Source of the DNA: Acidobacteriota bacterium
GTDB lineage: Bacteria > Acidobacteriota > Terriglobia > Bryobacterales > Bryobacteraceae
Reading direction: 5' to 3'
DNA length: 42,473 bases
NCBI GenBank assembly: GCA_026394015.1
Contig: JAPKZA010000213.1
Coordinates: 1 to 42,473, forward strand
Shown one piece after another: positions 1-8,410 of this stretch. The notes beneath the pieces were generated by a model. That model made no database searches. It was not told the origin of the DNA and worked only from the letters and a program-made list of their open reading frames with translations. How positions within the stretch are numbered: position 1 is the first letter of the stretch; every line of letters starts with the position of its first letter. The translations under genes were made by a program, and so were the position numbers.

Positions 1-52
1 GAGTAGGCTCTTGCCATATCGGTCCGACGCCATAATTCCCAGAGCGCCTCTA
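1..52. other. Unassigned sequence at the window edge, beyond the IS1634 remnant
   Basis: The minus-strand transposase frame hits TAA then TAG at 50-55 and IS1634 similarity stops. The 52 bases left of this point are open in two minus-strand frames (one reads GALGIMASDRYGKSLL) but are too short to assign. This is probably the edge of another element or a deletion junction. Confidence 0.3.
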
Positions 53-949
53 TTATGTCAGGTTCTGCTCTAATAGCGTCATGGAACTGATCATCCCCCG
101 GTCGGCAACGAGGCCGACCGAACCGATTCCGAACCGGCTCTTCAGCCGCTCCACGACGGGAACTAAACTCGACACATCGGCGGTATTGCCCGGCCAGAGT
201 CCGCTGCAAATCGGATTGCCCTTTTGGTCCACGACCATGCCCACCACCAGCTGATTGAGGTCCGGGCGATGATCCTTCGAGTGCCCGCGCTGGCCAATGG
301 TCGCGCCACCTTCGCCCTGAAAGTAGATTGACGTTGTGTCAAAGAATACGATGTCCAAATCGGTAAACAGGTCGCGGCGCTGGGCGAACAGAGACTCTTC
401 AATCAGATGCTTGTTGGTGCGCGGAGCGAAAGGGGTAGCCCTATTTTGCTAGTCTTTCGGGAGCACCTCGCCCAGCCAAGCCATCGCCCGGTAGAGATGG
501 TGCAAATCCAAATTATCGGTGCCCTCGATGGAGTATTCATCTTTCCACTTTTCCGCGGCGCGGTCGCTGCTAGGCGCAAAAAGGCGATGCAGCACGGTGA
601 GGAAGATAGCCCGCTCGATGGAGAACTCGAAGCGCCGGCCTTTAAACGAGCCCGTCAGAACTTTATCGATAGTGCAGGCTTGCCAAATTCGTTGGAAGAT
701 CAGGGTTGGCCCAATCTTGGAGCTGTGAGTGGTGATGCTCTCGCCTCGGGCATGGGTGCCGAGCACCGCGAGCTTTTCCGAGAATCGCCCCAGCGATTGA
801 AGGAGGGAGTCGAGTTGCCCGCTGGTGAGCAGCTCATCGAGACGACCGAGACGGTGCAGGACGCGCTGTTTTACCTTGCCGTCTACCCACTGGTTATCGA
901 CGATGAGCAGATAAGTGCGGGAACCGTTGGTTTGGGCGCGAACGAACAA
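53..949 (-). pseudogene. IS1634-family transposase, N-terminal part, amber-interrupted
   Basis: Read on the minus strand from a TTG at 949-947, the product begins LFVRAQTNGSRTY and matches the N-terminus and first DDE block of IS1634-family (IS4 superfamily) transposases. A TAG at 449-451 stops it after GEVLPKD, but the same frame continues without any shift through TPFAPR, LIEE and the catalytic block FFDTTSIYFQGEGG (first Asp), then HSKDHRPDLNQ and VADRGM (second Asp). Homology ends at a TAA at 53-55, so the C-terminal part with the catalytic Glu is missing or lies elsewhere. A stop codon lies four codons upstream of the TTG, so the original start may also be lost. Nonfunctional as written. 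I am confident of the family and the in-frame stop, less so of the exact 5' end. Confidence 0.85.
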
Positions 950-1038
950 CCGGGCGCTCCTCTATCATCATAGTAACCGTGCCGAAAGTCGTTTTCAATG
1001 GCTATTATTCGGGTATTGCCTCTATTGTGTGTCACAAG

Positions 1039-1064
1039 CCTGACTTTCGCAGTTGGCGCCAAAA
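1039..1064 (+). repeat. Terminal inverted repeat, left end of the IS1634-like element
   Basis: Twenty-six bases starting CCTGACTTTCGCAGTT. Compared with the reverse complement of 3034-3059, 24 of 26 positions agree, with mismatches at repeat positions 17 (G against C) and 23 (A against C). Confidence 0.85.
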
Positions 1065-1113
1065 CCAAAACGCAAGTCCCTCTGTTTCAATAAACCCACG
1101 CGCCAAGTCTGCA

Positions 1114-2904
1114 CTACATTTTCAAAAGCGATCTGGGGATCCCAGTGGCCTTTGCCTTAATCCTCGGCGGCGTTTGCGGCGGAAGCGAGAGTTTCAACGT
1201 GTGGAGTAAAATCACCTGATCCGGCTCCGGCTCGGTATAGCGCGGCATCACCAGATGGCGACCATCGGTAGTCGGAAACCACACGTCGATCATCTGGATC
1301 TTTCCCAACTTCTCCAACACGGCCTTCGGCGTCAGCCCCGGCGCGTATGCCGCCAGCCGGCTCTTCAACGTCACCAGCAAACAATAGCCCAGAAACGCCA
1401 CAAAAACATGGGCTTCCACCCCGCGCTGAAGCTGATGAAAGATCGGCCGAATCCCCAGTTCCCCCTTCATGCTCTTGAACGCCGCCTCGATCTGCGTCAA
1501 CTGGATGTAGCGCTCCCACAACACCGCCGGGTCTTCTCCCACCTGATTCGAGCGCAATAGATAGTGCCCGTCCACCAGTTCCGCCTCTCGCAACTTTTCC
1601 TTACGAACCCGGAACGTAAAAGTCTCCCGCGTCACCGCCTGCTTGGCCGAGGGCAACTGAATCTCTACAAAGCCAAACGCCCGGCCAGCCGCCGACTTGG
1701 CCGCCCCGATCCGCAGCAACAACTGATCCCGCGCGGGGCAACTCCGCCGCATCGCCCGCAGCTTCCACAACAACCGCGCCAGCTTCTTTCTCCGCATCGC
1801 CATCTCTTTGGCTTGCCGCCCCTCGCTCTTGGCCAACACATACATCTCGCCGCCTTCGGCCGCCAGCTTTACCGACACCGAATCCCGCACTTGCTGCCAC
1901 GGCAACTCCAGCCACTGCTCCTCCATCTTCCGCATCTTCGCCCGCGGCGTGCCCACCAGATAGCGCACCGGCGGATCGGCCTCGCGCATTTCTTTCAGCA
2001 CGGCCTCGGTGGGGATACCCCGGTCCATCACCCACACCCGCTCGGCCTTGCCGTACATCGATTCGATCTTGGCCAGAAAACCCTTCAGCGTGGTCTTATC
2101 CGACGTGTTACCGTCCATCACCTCATAGGCCAGCGGGAAACCATCGGTGGTCACCACCAAAGCAATCACTAACTGGAGGCAGTCCGGCCGCCCATCGCGA
2201 CTGTAGCCGCGTTTGGCACTCGGAATCCCTTCGGCTTCTCCTTCCAGATAAGTGCTCGTCAGATCGTAAAGCAGCACGTCGAATTGAGCGTGAAACAGAT
2301 CCTGCCAACGTTGGCGGAGAAAGACGAAGAGGTCTTGCTCATGCGCGAGCATATGGTCCAGACACCGGTAGAGCCGGTCTTTGGAGGCTACCGCGAAATC
2401 GGCACCGAGCAGGTCCGCCACGGCGGTTTGATCGAACCAATGACGGTGGAGCCGGAACTCGCTGCCGGGATCGATTAACCGGTTCACGACGAGCAGTTGG
2501 AGAACCTGGCTCCAAGGGACGGCTTCGCGGCCCGGCTCCAGCCGTTGGTTCCAGAATTGGTCGAGTTGCAACTGCCGCCAGAGTTCACAACCGAGCCAAC
2601 AGTCGCCGAACGAGCGCGGATTGCGCAGCTCCATTTCGCCGAGCTTCACCTGGACGGTGTCGAGGGCCTCGGCGGGGACCTCGCGGTCATCGGGAAAGAG
2701 GCTCATCGCCTGGAATCGTTGGGTGGCTTCGTCGAAGACTTCCAGGGTCTTGCGCCAGCGATCCTGCTGGCTGTTGTTGATTTCGCCCAGATAAAGGCAC
2801 CGCTTCTGAACGGACTTGCCCGAGGAGAGACGGCGGGCTTCGACGATGCTGAAGTAGCGATGTTCCTTGCCGTCTTTCTTGCGCTTGTGGCTCCGTAAGT
2901 ACAT
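1114..2904 (-). CDS. IS1634-family DDE transposase (intact)
   Basis: A 596-residue DDE transposase of the IS4 superfamily that would cut and join the ends of the surrounding element. I chose the ATG at 2904 (MYLRSHKRKKDGKEH) over an upstream in-frame codon at 2964, because family members begin with this basic segment. The visible catalytic core is the first Asp in LLYDLTSTYLEGEAEG (about residue 214), the second Asp in VMDRGIPTEA (about 294), and the Glu in QIEAAFKSMKGELG (about 473). Length is normal for the family and no stop or shift is visible, so the copy could be active. It is only distantly related to the broken IS1634 relative at 53-949. It ends with TAG about 75 bases inside the left end of the element. 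Confidence 0.92.
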   Translation of the reverse strand: MYLRSHKRKKDGKEHRYFSIVEARRLSSGKSVQKRCLYLGEINNSQQDRWRKTLEVFDEATQRFQAMSLFPDDREVPAEALDTVQVKLGEMELRNPRSFGDCWLGCELWRQLQLDQFWNQRLEPGREAVPWSQVLQLLVVNRLIDPGSEFRLHRHWFDQTAVADLLGADFAVASKDRLYRCLDHMLAHEQDLFVFLRQRWQDLFHAQFDVLLYDLTSTYLEGEAEGIPSAKRGYSRDGRPDCLQLVIALVVTTDGFPLAYEVMDGNTSDKTTLKGFLAKIESMYGKAERVWVMDRGIPTEAVLKEMREADPPVRYLVGTPRAKMRKMEEQWLELPWQQVRDSVSVKLAAEGGEMYVLAKSEGRQAKEMAMRRKKLARLLWKLRAMRRSCPARDQLLLRIGAAKSAAGRAFGFVEIQLPSAKQAVTRETFTFRVRKEKLREAELVDGHYLLRSNQVGEDPAVLWERYIQLTQIEAAFKSMKGELGIRPIFHQLQRGVEAHVFVAFLGYCLLVTLKSRLAAYAPGLTPKAVLEKLGKIQMIDVWFPTTDGRHLVMPRYTEPEPDQVILLHTLKLSLPPQTPPRIKAKATGIPRSLLKM

Positions 2905-3033
2905 GGCCGATGGCAGCAGAATGCCAGAAAATCGAGGCCATTGATAGGGGGAAGGTCTGTACACGACGAACTACGAACTTTCGCCGTTGCAGACAAATGG
3001 GTTAGGCTCCAAATGGATCCACATTTTGTCGTT

Positions 3034-3059
3034 TTTGGGCGCGAACTGCGAAAGTCAGG
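3034..3059 (-). repeat. Terminal inverted repeat, right end of the IS1634-like element
   Basis: Ends ...AACTGCGAAAGTCAGG on the plus strand, the inverted partner of 1039-1064 (24 of 26 positions shared). It lies about 130 bases upstream of the transposase start, consistent with the 5' terminus of the element. Confidence 0.85.
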
Positions 3060-3169
3060 TTATGAAGGGCAACGCTAAGCTGGTGCCGAGCCCTCGAAGA
3101 ATCGTGCGGCGCGCGAGGTGCTTCTTCGCGAGAAATATCGAAGCAGCCTCCAGACGAATCCGACGCTCC
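3060..3169. other. Short spacer between the IS right end and the enolase-superfamily gene
   Basis: About 110 bases between the IS end and the stop of the minus-strand gene at 3170. It holds an imperfect hairpin-like GC-rich stretch near 3108-3140 (CGCGAG...CTTCGCG) without a clear U-tract. I see no gene here and cannot call a terminator. Confidence 0.3.
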
Positions 3170-4297
3170 CTATCGTATCTCGATCAACTCGGTGCGAAAT
3201 TGTTCGACGGCTTCCGGGATGACTTTGACGCCGAGGCCGGGCGTTTGCGGAATGGCGATCGTCCCATCGGGCCTAAGGCGGAAGCCAGTTTCGACGACCG
3301 CATCACGGAAGGGGCTTTCGGTTTGGTCGAATTCGAAGGTCGCCGGGCAAGCTTCGAGGGCCGGGGTCAACGGAGGGACCGTCGCCATCCATTGCAGGAT
3401 CGCAGCCGTGCGAACCGCGGTGCCCCAGTTGTGGGGGACCAGTTGCAGGTGATTCAGCCAGCAGAGTGGGGTGATCCTTCTTGTGCCGGTCAGGCCAATG
3501 AGTTCGACCTCGGGCTGGAGGATATCGACGAGCCGCGGCTGGATGTAGTCGCGGATGAGCTCGTCCGCCAGCAGCGTTTCGCCGCCGGCGAGGGGGATGC
3601 GGAGTTGGTCGTGGAGGCGGGCGTATCCGGCGAGGTCGTTAGCGATGATGGGTTCCTCCCACCAGAGCAGGTTGCACTCTTCGAGGCGGCGGCCGAGGGA
3701 GATCGCGTCGCCGACGCTGTAGGCGCAGTTGGCGTCTACGGCGAGGCCCATGTCGGGGCCGATGGCGGCGCGAACGGCTCGAACGATTTGGACATCGGTG
3801 TCAGGCGTGTAGCCGATTTTCATCTTCACAGTGCGGAAGCCTTGCTGCTTCCAGGAGAGGGCTTCCTCGCAGAGACCGGCGGCGAGGTCGGGCCAGTCCT
3901 TGCGATACAGGGCGGTGCAGTAGGGGCGAATCGCGGACCGATGCCGCTTGCCGAGGAGTTGGGAGACGGGCAGACCGACGGCTTGGCCGAGGACGTCCCA
4001 AAGCGCCGTATCGAGGCCGCCGCAGCGGGAGGCGCCGGGCCGTTCCTGGAAGCCGGGTGGGCGGCGGAGGTCCTCGTAGATGGCTTCGACTTCGAAGGGG
4101 GAGCGGCCGATGACAAGCTCGGGGTGGGCTTGCAGAATGTCCTCGGCGGCGGCGCCGTCGCCCCAGCCGGTGATGCCGGAGTCGGTGCGGACTTCGACGA
4201 GGGTGGCGGTGCGGACGGAGGTCCAATTGAGGGACCAGCCGAAGCGCTCACGAAGGGGCGCGGAGAGCTTGTGGATGTGGACGCTGGCGATGCGCAT
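3170..4297 (-). CDS. Mandelate racemase/muconate lactonizing enzyme family protein (enolase superfamily)
   Basis: A 375-residue cytosolic enzyme of the enolase superfamily, mandelate racemase subgroup. These enzymes abstract the proton alpha to a carboxylate using a Mg-stabilised enolate, most often as sugar-acid dehydratases or racemases. The lid domain covers roughly residues 1-120 (WTSVRTATLVEVRTDSGITGWG). The barrel shows the KxK base motif (K158, K160 in VKMKIG), Mg ligands D188 (VDAN), E214 (WWEEP) and E240 (AGGE), and H289 in PHNWG, so the active site is complete with the typical 26-residue metal-ligand spacing. The substrate cannot be read from sequence; acid-sugar dehydration is the reasonable guess. 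It lies 19 bp downstream of the YfhO-like gene on the same strand and may be cotranscribed. The IS element sits about 110 bp beyond its 3' end. Confidence 0.88.
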   Translation of the reverse strand: MRIASVHIHKLSAPLRERFGWSLNWTSVRTATLVEVRTDSGITGWGDGAAAEDILQAHPELVIGRSPFEVEAIYEDLRRPPGFQERPGASRCGGLDTALWDVLGQAVGLPVSQLLGKRHRSAIRPYCTALYRKDWPDLAAGLCEEALSWKQQGFRTVKMKIGYTPDTDVQIVRAVRAAIGPDMGLAVDANCAYSVGDAISLGRRLEECNLLWWEEPIIANDLAGYARLHDQLRIPLAGGETLLADELIRDYIQPRLVDILQPEVELIGLTGTRRITPLCWLNHLQLVPHNWGTAVRTAAILQWMATVPPLTPALEACPATFEFDQTESPFRDAVVETGFRLRPDGTIAIPQTPGLGVKVIPEAVEQFRTELIEIR

Positions 4298-4316
4298 GGC
4301 ACTCGCTATCGTATCG

Positions 4317-6467
4317 TCAGCGGCGGCGCAGGATCAGGACGCCGGTGGCGAGCAGGCCGATGAGAAACATCCCAGCGCCGAGGTAAACGCTGCCGGGGCG
4401 GAAGCGGAACTCAACCTGATGGGTGCCGGCGGGGACGACTACTCCGCGGATGGCTCCGTACGCCTCCCAGATCGGCGCGGGGCGGCCGTCGACCGTGGCT
4501 TGCCACCCAGGGTAGTAAGAGTCGGCCAGGATCACCATGCCCGTGCAGCGCATCGTGGCGGTGAGACGGACACGGTCCGGATTGCGGCTGTTCATCCTCA
4601 CTTCGTCGCCGTCGCAAGGTTCGAGCGTAGGGGCGTCGCCGAGCAGCACCGTCTGCCGCCGGAAATCGATGGGCTGCGCTTGGATGCGGTCGCGCAGGTC
4701 GGGGCCATTCGTCGCCTTGATGATCTCGTGGACACTCCAGGCGCGGGGCATCGCGTCCGGATTCGCGAAAACCTTGACCCCGCTCTTGCCTTCAAACATC
4801 GACACTTGACTGGCCCGGGCGGGTTCCTTGCCGAGATAGTGGGTGACGGCGAACAACGTCTGCGAACGGTCGGTATGGAGTTCGGCGCGGAGGAGGTTGC
4901 CGGGGACCCCGGCGACGTAGCCCTGGATCGCGTCGACGCCGTGATAGTCGCCGTAGTTGATGGGGACATCGTCTTCCTTGACGGCGATGCGGACGGGGGA
5001 ATGGCGTTCGGCGGCGCGGAGGAAGTCGGCAATGTCCTTGTTCTCTTCGAGACGTTTGACGAAGCGGAACTGGTCGTCTCGATAGCGCGAGGAATAGGTG
5101 GCGGTGGAGACGCCGTGGAGTTCGGTGAGGGAGACGGTGATCCAGACGGCGGCCAGCGCGGTGGGGGTGAGCTGAGCCGAGAGAGACGCCGCGAGGGCGA
5201 GCGCGAGGAAGCCGGAGAGAAGGAGACGATCGTCGAGCGCCGGGTGGCCGATGGCCCAGCCGGTGATGAGAACGCCGACGAGGAGGAGGCCTTTCTGGAG
5301 CAGCGGCGGGAAGGGACGGGCGCGGAGTTCATCCCAGCCGTAGGCGGCGAGGAGGCAAAGGCCGAGGTTAAACAGATGCAGGGCGCGAACGGGGATGCGG
5401 GCTTTGCCGAGGCCGGGCAGGAGCGAGTACAGGGTGCCGTGGAAGGGGGTGGCGGCGCCGAGGGCGAACAGGAGCGAGACGGCCGTGGCAAGAGCGATCC
5501 AGCGGACGCGGGGCGACTGGCTGATGGTCGACAGGCCGACGATAGCGAGGGCGACGATGGCGAGGCCGAGGAAGGGGGCGCAGTCGGCGTAGCGGTCGGC
5601 GTGAGGGAGGAAGGTGTAAAGCAGGCCGTGGGCGGGGAGGGAGTAGACAGTGGCGATGGTGTACGGGATTTTGTCGTCCCAGCCGACGGGCTCCGCGGTG
5701 CCGACCCAGCGTTGGGAGAGGCGGCCGAACTCGACGGTGGGCAGCACTTGCAGGGCGGCGATGAGGCCGGTGATGGCCAGGGCAACCATCGCCAGCGGGA
5801 GCACGCTTTTGCGAACCCAGACGGCGACGGCCCAGATGGCGAGGAAGAGGAGGGAGACGAGGAGAGGGACTTCGTGGTGGCCGCTGAGCCAGGCGAGGCC
5901 GAGGAAGAGGCCGGCGCAGGCGGCGCTTGCGTAGGGCCGGCGCCCTTCAAGAGAGCGGGAGAGATAGAGCAGGACGAGGGGCGTGAAGATCGCCCCGGCA
6001 GCTACGTCAAGCCAGGCGACGGTGGCGAGGAAGACGCCGCAGCCGAAGCCGAGGGCGGCGAGGACGGCACCGGTGCGGCTGCGGCCCCAGTCTCGGCAGA
6101 GGGCGTAACACGCGAGGGCGGCGAGGGCGTGGAGGAGGACCCAGTAGACGTTGAGGAAGGCATGCTGGATGTAGCCGTGGTCGAGGGGGAGGAGCAGGAA
6201 GAGGAGCGTGAGCGGGAACAGCGGGCCGGGTTGGGTTTGGCCGATCAGAGATTGCCCGGCCCAGACGGAGGGGTCCCATAAGGGGAAATGGCCGCGGTGG
6301 AGTTCGCGGGCTTGGAACTGGAGGCGCGGGATCTCCAGGGCGCACATGTCGGGGTGGTCGAACCAGACGAACTCATTCGTGAGGGTCAGCTTCCAGAAGA
6401 ACAAGATCACGAGGAGGAGGAGGCTGAGGGGGGCGGCGGCGCGAGTGGTCCAGGAGAAGGGGCTCAT
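4317..6467 (-). CDS. YfhO-family polytopic membrane protein
   Basis: A 716-residue integral membrane protein resembling the YfhO family (glycosyltransferase-C-like fold). Relatives are thought to modify cell-surface glycopolymers such as teichoic acid or to move lipid-linked sugars, but the substrate here is unknown. The N-terminal two thirds is a series of about eleven hydrophobic helices. The first loop contains FVWFDHPDMCALEIPRLQF and GHFPLWDPSVWAGQSL, the usual acidic/aromatic first extracytoplasmic loop of this fold. After about residue 480 there is a soluble region, then the family's ending LADSYYPGWQATVDG (the 'PGW' C-terminal segment) and a last helix before RRR. No frameshift is seen. 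The gene is divergent from the arylsulfotransferase-like gene and upstream of the enolase-superfamily gene. Confidence 0.82.
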   Translation of the reverse strand: MSPFSWTTRAAAPLSLLLLVILFFWKLTLTNEFVWFDHPDMCALEIPRLQFQARELHRGHFPLWDPSVWAGQSLIGQTQPGPLFPLTLLFLLLPLDHGYIQHAFLNVYWVLLHALAALACYALCRDWGRSRTGAVLAALGFGCGVFLATVAWLDVAAGAIFTPLVLLYLSRSLEGRRPYASAACAGLFLGLAWLSGHHEVPLLVSLLFLAIWAVAVWVRKSVLPLAMVALAITGLIAALQVLPTVEFGRLSQRWVGTAEPVGWDDKIPYTIATVYSLPAHGLLYTFLPHADRYADCAPFLGLAIVALAIVGLSTISQSPRVRWIALATAVSLLFALGAATPFHGTLYSLLPGLGKARIPVRALHLFNLGLCLLAAYGWDELRARPFPPLLQKGLLLVGVLITGWAIGHPALDDRLLLSGFLALALAASLSAQLTPTALAAVWITVSLTELHGVSTATYSSRYRDDQFRFVKRLEENKDIADFLRAAERHSPVRIAVKEDDVPINYGDYHGVDAIQGYVAGVPGNLLRAELHTDRSQTLFAVTHYLGKEPARASQVSMFEGKSGVKVFANPDAMPRAWSVHEIIKATNGPDLRDRIQAQPIDFRRQTVLLGDAPTLEPCDGDEVRMNSRNPDRVRLTATMRCTGMVILADSYYPGWQATVDGRPAPIWEAYGAIRGVVVPAGTHQVEFRFRPGSVYLGAGMFLIGLLATGVLILRRR

Positions 6468-6510
6468 TGAGGCGGTAACTAGCCTTCATTCTAGCGGTGC
6501 GGCGGGTTCC

Positions 6511-6524
6511 GTTACCCGGGTCAC
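6511..6524. promoter_or_regulatory. Imperfect palindrome in a divergent promoter region
   Basis: GTTACCCGGGTCAC is an inverted repeat with one mismatch pair around CCCGGG. It lies in the roughly 160-base divergent interval between the YfhO-like start (6467) and the chosen arylsulfotransferase start (6627). The position suits an operator. There is no second copy or known motif to support it, so the call is tentative. Confidence 0.25.
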
Positions 6525-6616
6525 GTTATGGGACGGCCGATCCGTTTGGTAACAGTTTATTTTGTCGGGACGTCTCCCCATTGGCCGCGTCGATATGCAA
6601 AAGCGAGAAGACGGCC

Positions 6617-6621
6617 AGGAG
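6617..6621 (+). promoter_or_regulatory. Shine-Dalgarno AGGAG deciding a TTG start
   Basis: AGGAG followed by five bases and TTG at 6627. Starting there gives a short signal-peptide-like N-terminus, whereas the upstream in-frame ATG at 6528 has no ribosome binding site and adds 33 residues of Arg-rich, non-family sequence. Confidence 0.6.
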
Positions 6622-6626
6622 TAGTT

Positions 6627-8402
6627 TTGTCCACCAACAGTTGGGTTCGTTCGTTCGTCGGGATCCCGGCCTTCGCGATTCTCGGTTCCGGTTGGGCCGA
6701 GGCGAAGACGCCGCAGTTGCGACGGGTTGATGCGGCGGCCGCCGTGGTCGGCACCCCGGTGACCTTCGCGGTGGAGCCGAGCGACTCCGAAGGAGAGCAA
6801 CTGAGTTTGCGCTACCGCTTTCAGGTGCGGGCGCAGGGCGGGAACTACCAAGTGATTCGCGATTACGGCCCGTTGACGACGTTGGACTGGACGGCCAGCA
6901 AGCGAGAGGGCCTCTACGAAATGGAGGTTTCCCTGCGGAACGTGGAGACCGGCGAAGAGAGTTCCGCGACGTTGGTGGTGGACTTTCGGACGGCGCTGGT
7001 TGATGGTTCGGCGATTGTTTCGCCGACCGTGAACTCGCTGGTGTTCCTTTACAGCGCTCCTCGATGCGCGAGTGGGGGGCGGATGCGGGTGGAGTTCAGC
7101 GGGGCGGACGGGGTGACGCAGAATACGCCGTATCAGAATTGCAACGGCAAGAGTATGAACTTCTACTTGGCGGGGATGCGGGCCAGCAGCAATTACAAGG
7201 CGTGGCACCGGCTCGACACGGGGACTTCGTTTCAGTTAAGCGGAGCGCAGGGCTTTACGACGGGCGAACTGCCGGGGGATTTGTATCAACAACAAGTGGT
7301 GATGCCGCGGGCCTCGGCCCTCGTTGACCCGCTGCTGCTGGGCAGTCCGCTCGGCTTGCGTCCGCTGGCGCATGATCTGGCCGGAAACGTGGTTTGGTAT
7401 GGCCCGAGCGACATTTCGATACTAACTCGTATCGGAACAGGGGGAGAGATGTGGGGGTTGGTGGAAGTGGGCGGTGGAGAGCCATCGTTGCAACTGCTGC
7501 GCAAATTCGATTTGACCGGGATGACGCTGCTGGAAACCAACGCGGCGCGAGTGAACGAACAGCTTCGGTTGATGGGCAAGCGCGAGATTACGTGCTTTCA
7601 TCATGAGGCGCGGACGTTACCGGGCGGGCGGATTGCCGTTCTGGCGAACGTTGAGCAAATTCTAACGGACGTGCAGGGGCCCGGTCCGGTGGACGTGATG
7701 GGGGACATGATTGTGGTTCTCGATAAGGATCTGAACGTGATTTGGGCATGGGATACCTTCGATCATCTGGACGTTCATCGCCTGGCGGTGTTGGGGGAGC
7801 CCTGCCCGTCGGCTTGCCCTCCGATGCGTTTGGCCGCCACCGGAACCGACTGGACACACGGCAACGCCGTTCAGCAGACGGCGGATGGAAATCTGCTTTA
7901 TTCGAGCCGGCACCAGGATTGGCTTGTGAAGATCGCCTATGAGTTTGGTTCCGGCGATGGCCACGTGTTGTGGCGGATGGGCAAAGACGGCGATTTCAAT
8001 ATCGACTCGACCGACCCTTATCCCTGGTTTTCGCACCAGCACGACGGGAATTTTGAGACGGCGGATCCCTCGCGGCTCATGGTGTTCGACAACGGAAACA
8101 CCCGGGTGGCGGCGATGAAGGGGGGACATAGCCGGGGGCAAGTATTCGAGGTGGACGAGATCAACCGGACGGCGCGTCCAATCTTGAATGTCGATTTAGG
8201 CGTATACTCGGCAGCCGTGGGGTCGGCGGATCGCCTACGAAATGGGAACTACCATTTCGACGCGGGCTTCGTGCAGACCGTCCGAGGTTTTGATGCGTAC
8301 TCGATGGAGTTCGATCAGGCCGGCAAAGTTTTCTACAACTCGAAGGCGGACAATATTTTGTATCGCAGCTTTCGGATTTCCGATATGTATACGCCGAATT
8401 GA
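6627..8402 (+). CDS. Arylsulfotransferase (ASST)-like secreted beta-propeller protein
   Basis: About 591 residues from the TTG at 6627; an ATG at 6528 would be an alternative. The N-terminus FVGIPAFAILGSGWAEA reads as a signal peptide, so the protein is probably periplasmic or surface located. An N-terminal beta domain is followed by a propeller with the arylsulfotransferase signature: FHHEARTLPGGR (His pair near residue 325), DWTHGNAV (His 411 with Asn 413), SSRHQDW (Arg 428) and FSHQHDGNF (His 470/472). In E. coli ASST, family knowledge places His, Asn and Arg residues in such motifs and a His that is transiently sulfated; the equivalence here is by motif order only. ASST enzymes transfer sulfate between phenols. 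The sulfatase gene follows after 8 bases, indicating an operon on sulfate esters. Confidence 0.8.
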   Translation: MSTNSWVRSFVGIPAFAILGSGWAEAKTPQLRRVDAAAAVVGTPVTFAVEPSDSEGEQLSLRYRFQVRAQGGNYQVIRDYGPLTTLDWTASKREGLYEMEVSLRNVETGEESSATLVVDFRTALVDGSAIVSPTVNSLVFLYSAPRCASGGRMRVEFSGADGVTQNTPYQNCNGKSMNFYLAGMRASSNYKAWHRLDTGTSFQLSGAQGFTTGELPGDLYQQQVVMPRASALVDPLLLGSPLGLRPLAHDLAGNVVWYGPSDISILTRIGTGGEMWGLVEVGGGEPSLQLLRKFDLTGMTLLETNAARVNEQLRLMGKREITCFHHEARTLPGGRIAVLANVEQILTDVQGPGPVDVMGDMIVVLDKDLNVIWAWDTFDHLDVHRLAVLGEPCPSACPPMRLAATGTDWTHGNAVQQTADGNLLYSSRHQDWLVKIAYEFGSGDGHVLWRMGKDGDFNIDSTDPYPWFSHQHDGNFETADPSRLMVFDNGNTRVAAMKGGHSRGQVFEVDEINRTARPILNVDLGVYSAAVGSADRLRNGNYHFDAGFVQTVRGFDAYSMEFDQAGKVFYNSKADNILYRSFRISDMYTPN

Positions 8403-8410
8403 GGAACCCG

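Larger units (their letters stand above)
1039..3059 (-). mobile_element. Complete IS1634-like insertion sequence, about 2.0 kb
   Basis: The element is bounded by terminal inverted repeats beginning CCTGACTTTCGCAGTT on both sides (1039-1064 and 3034-3059) and contains a single long transposase gene on the minus strand. Size and single-ORF layout fit the IS1634 family. I could not find a target-site duplication: the left flank ends ...GTCACAAG and the right flank begins TTATGAAG. It lies directly beside an older, unrelated IS1634-type remnant, so the absent duplication could reflect an adjacent deletion or recombination rather than a wrong boundary. Confidence 0.85.

Noticed and set aside
3108-3140. 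Rho-independent terminator downstream of the enolase-superfamily gene
   Set aside because: The stem is imperfect and there is no U-tract on either strand.
4080-6281. Long plus-strand open frame (733 codons) opposite the enolase-superfamily and YfhO-like genes
   Set aside because: Its translation is low-complexity, Gly/Glu/Asp/Ala-rich and is the mirror of high-GC codon usage in the real minus-strand genes, which have clear family motifs.
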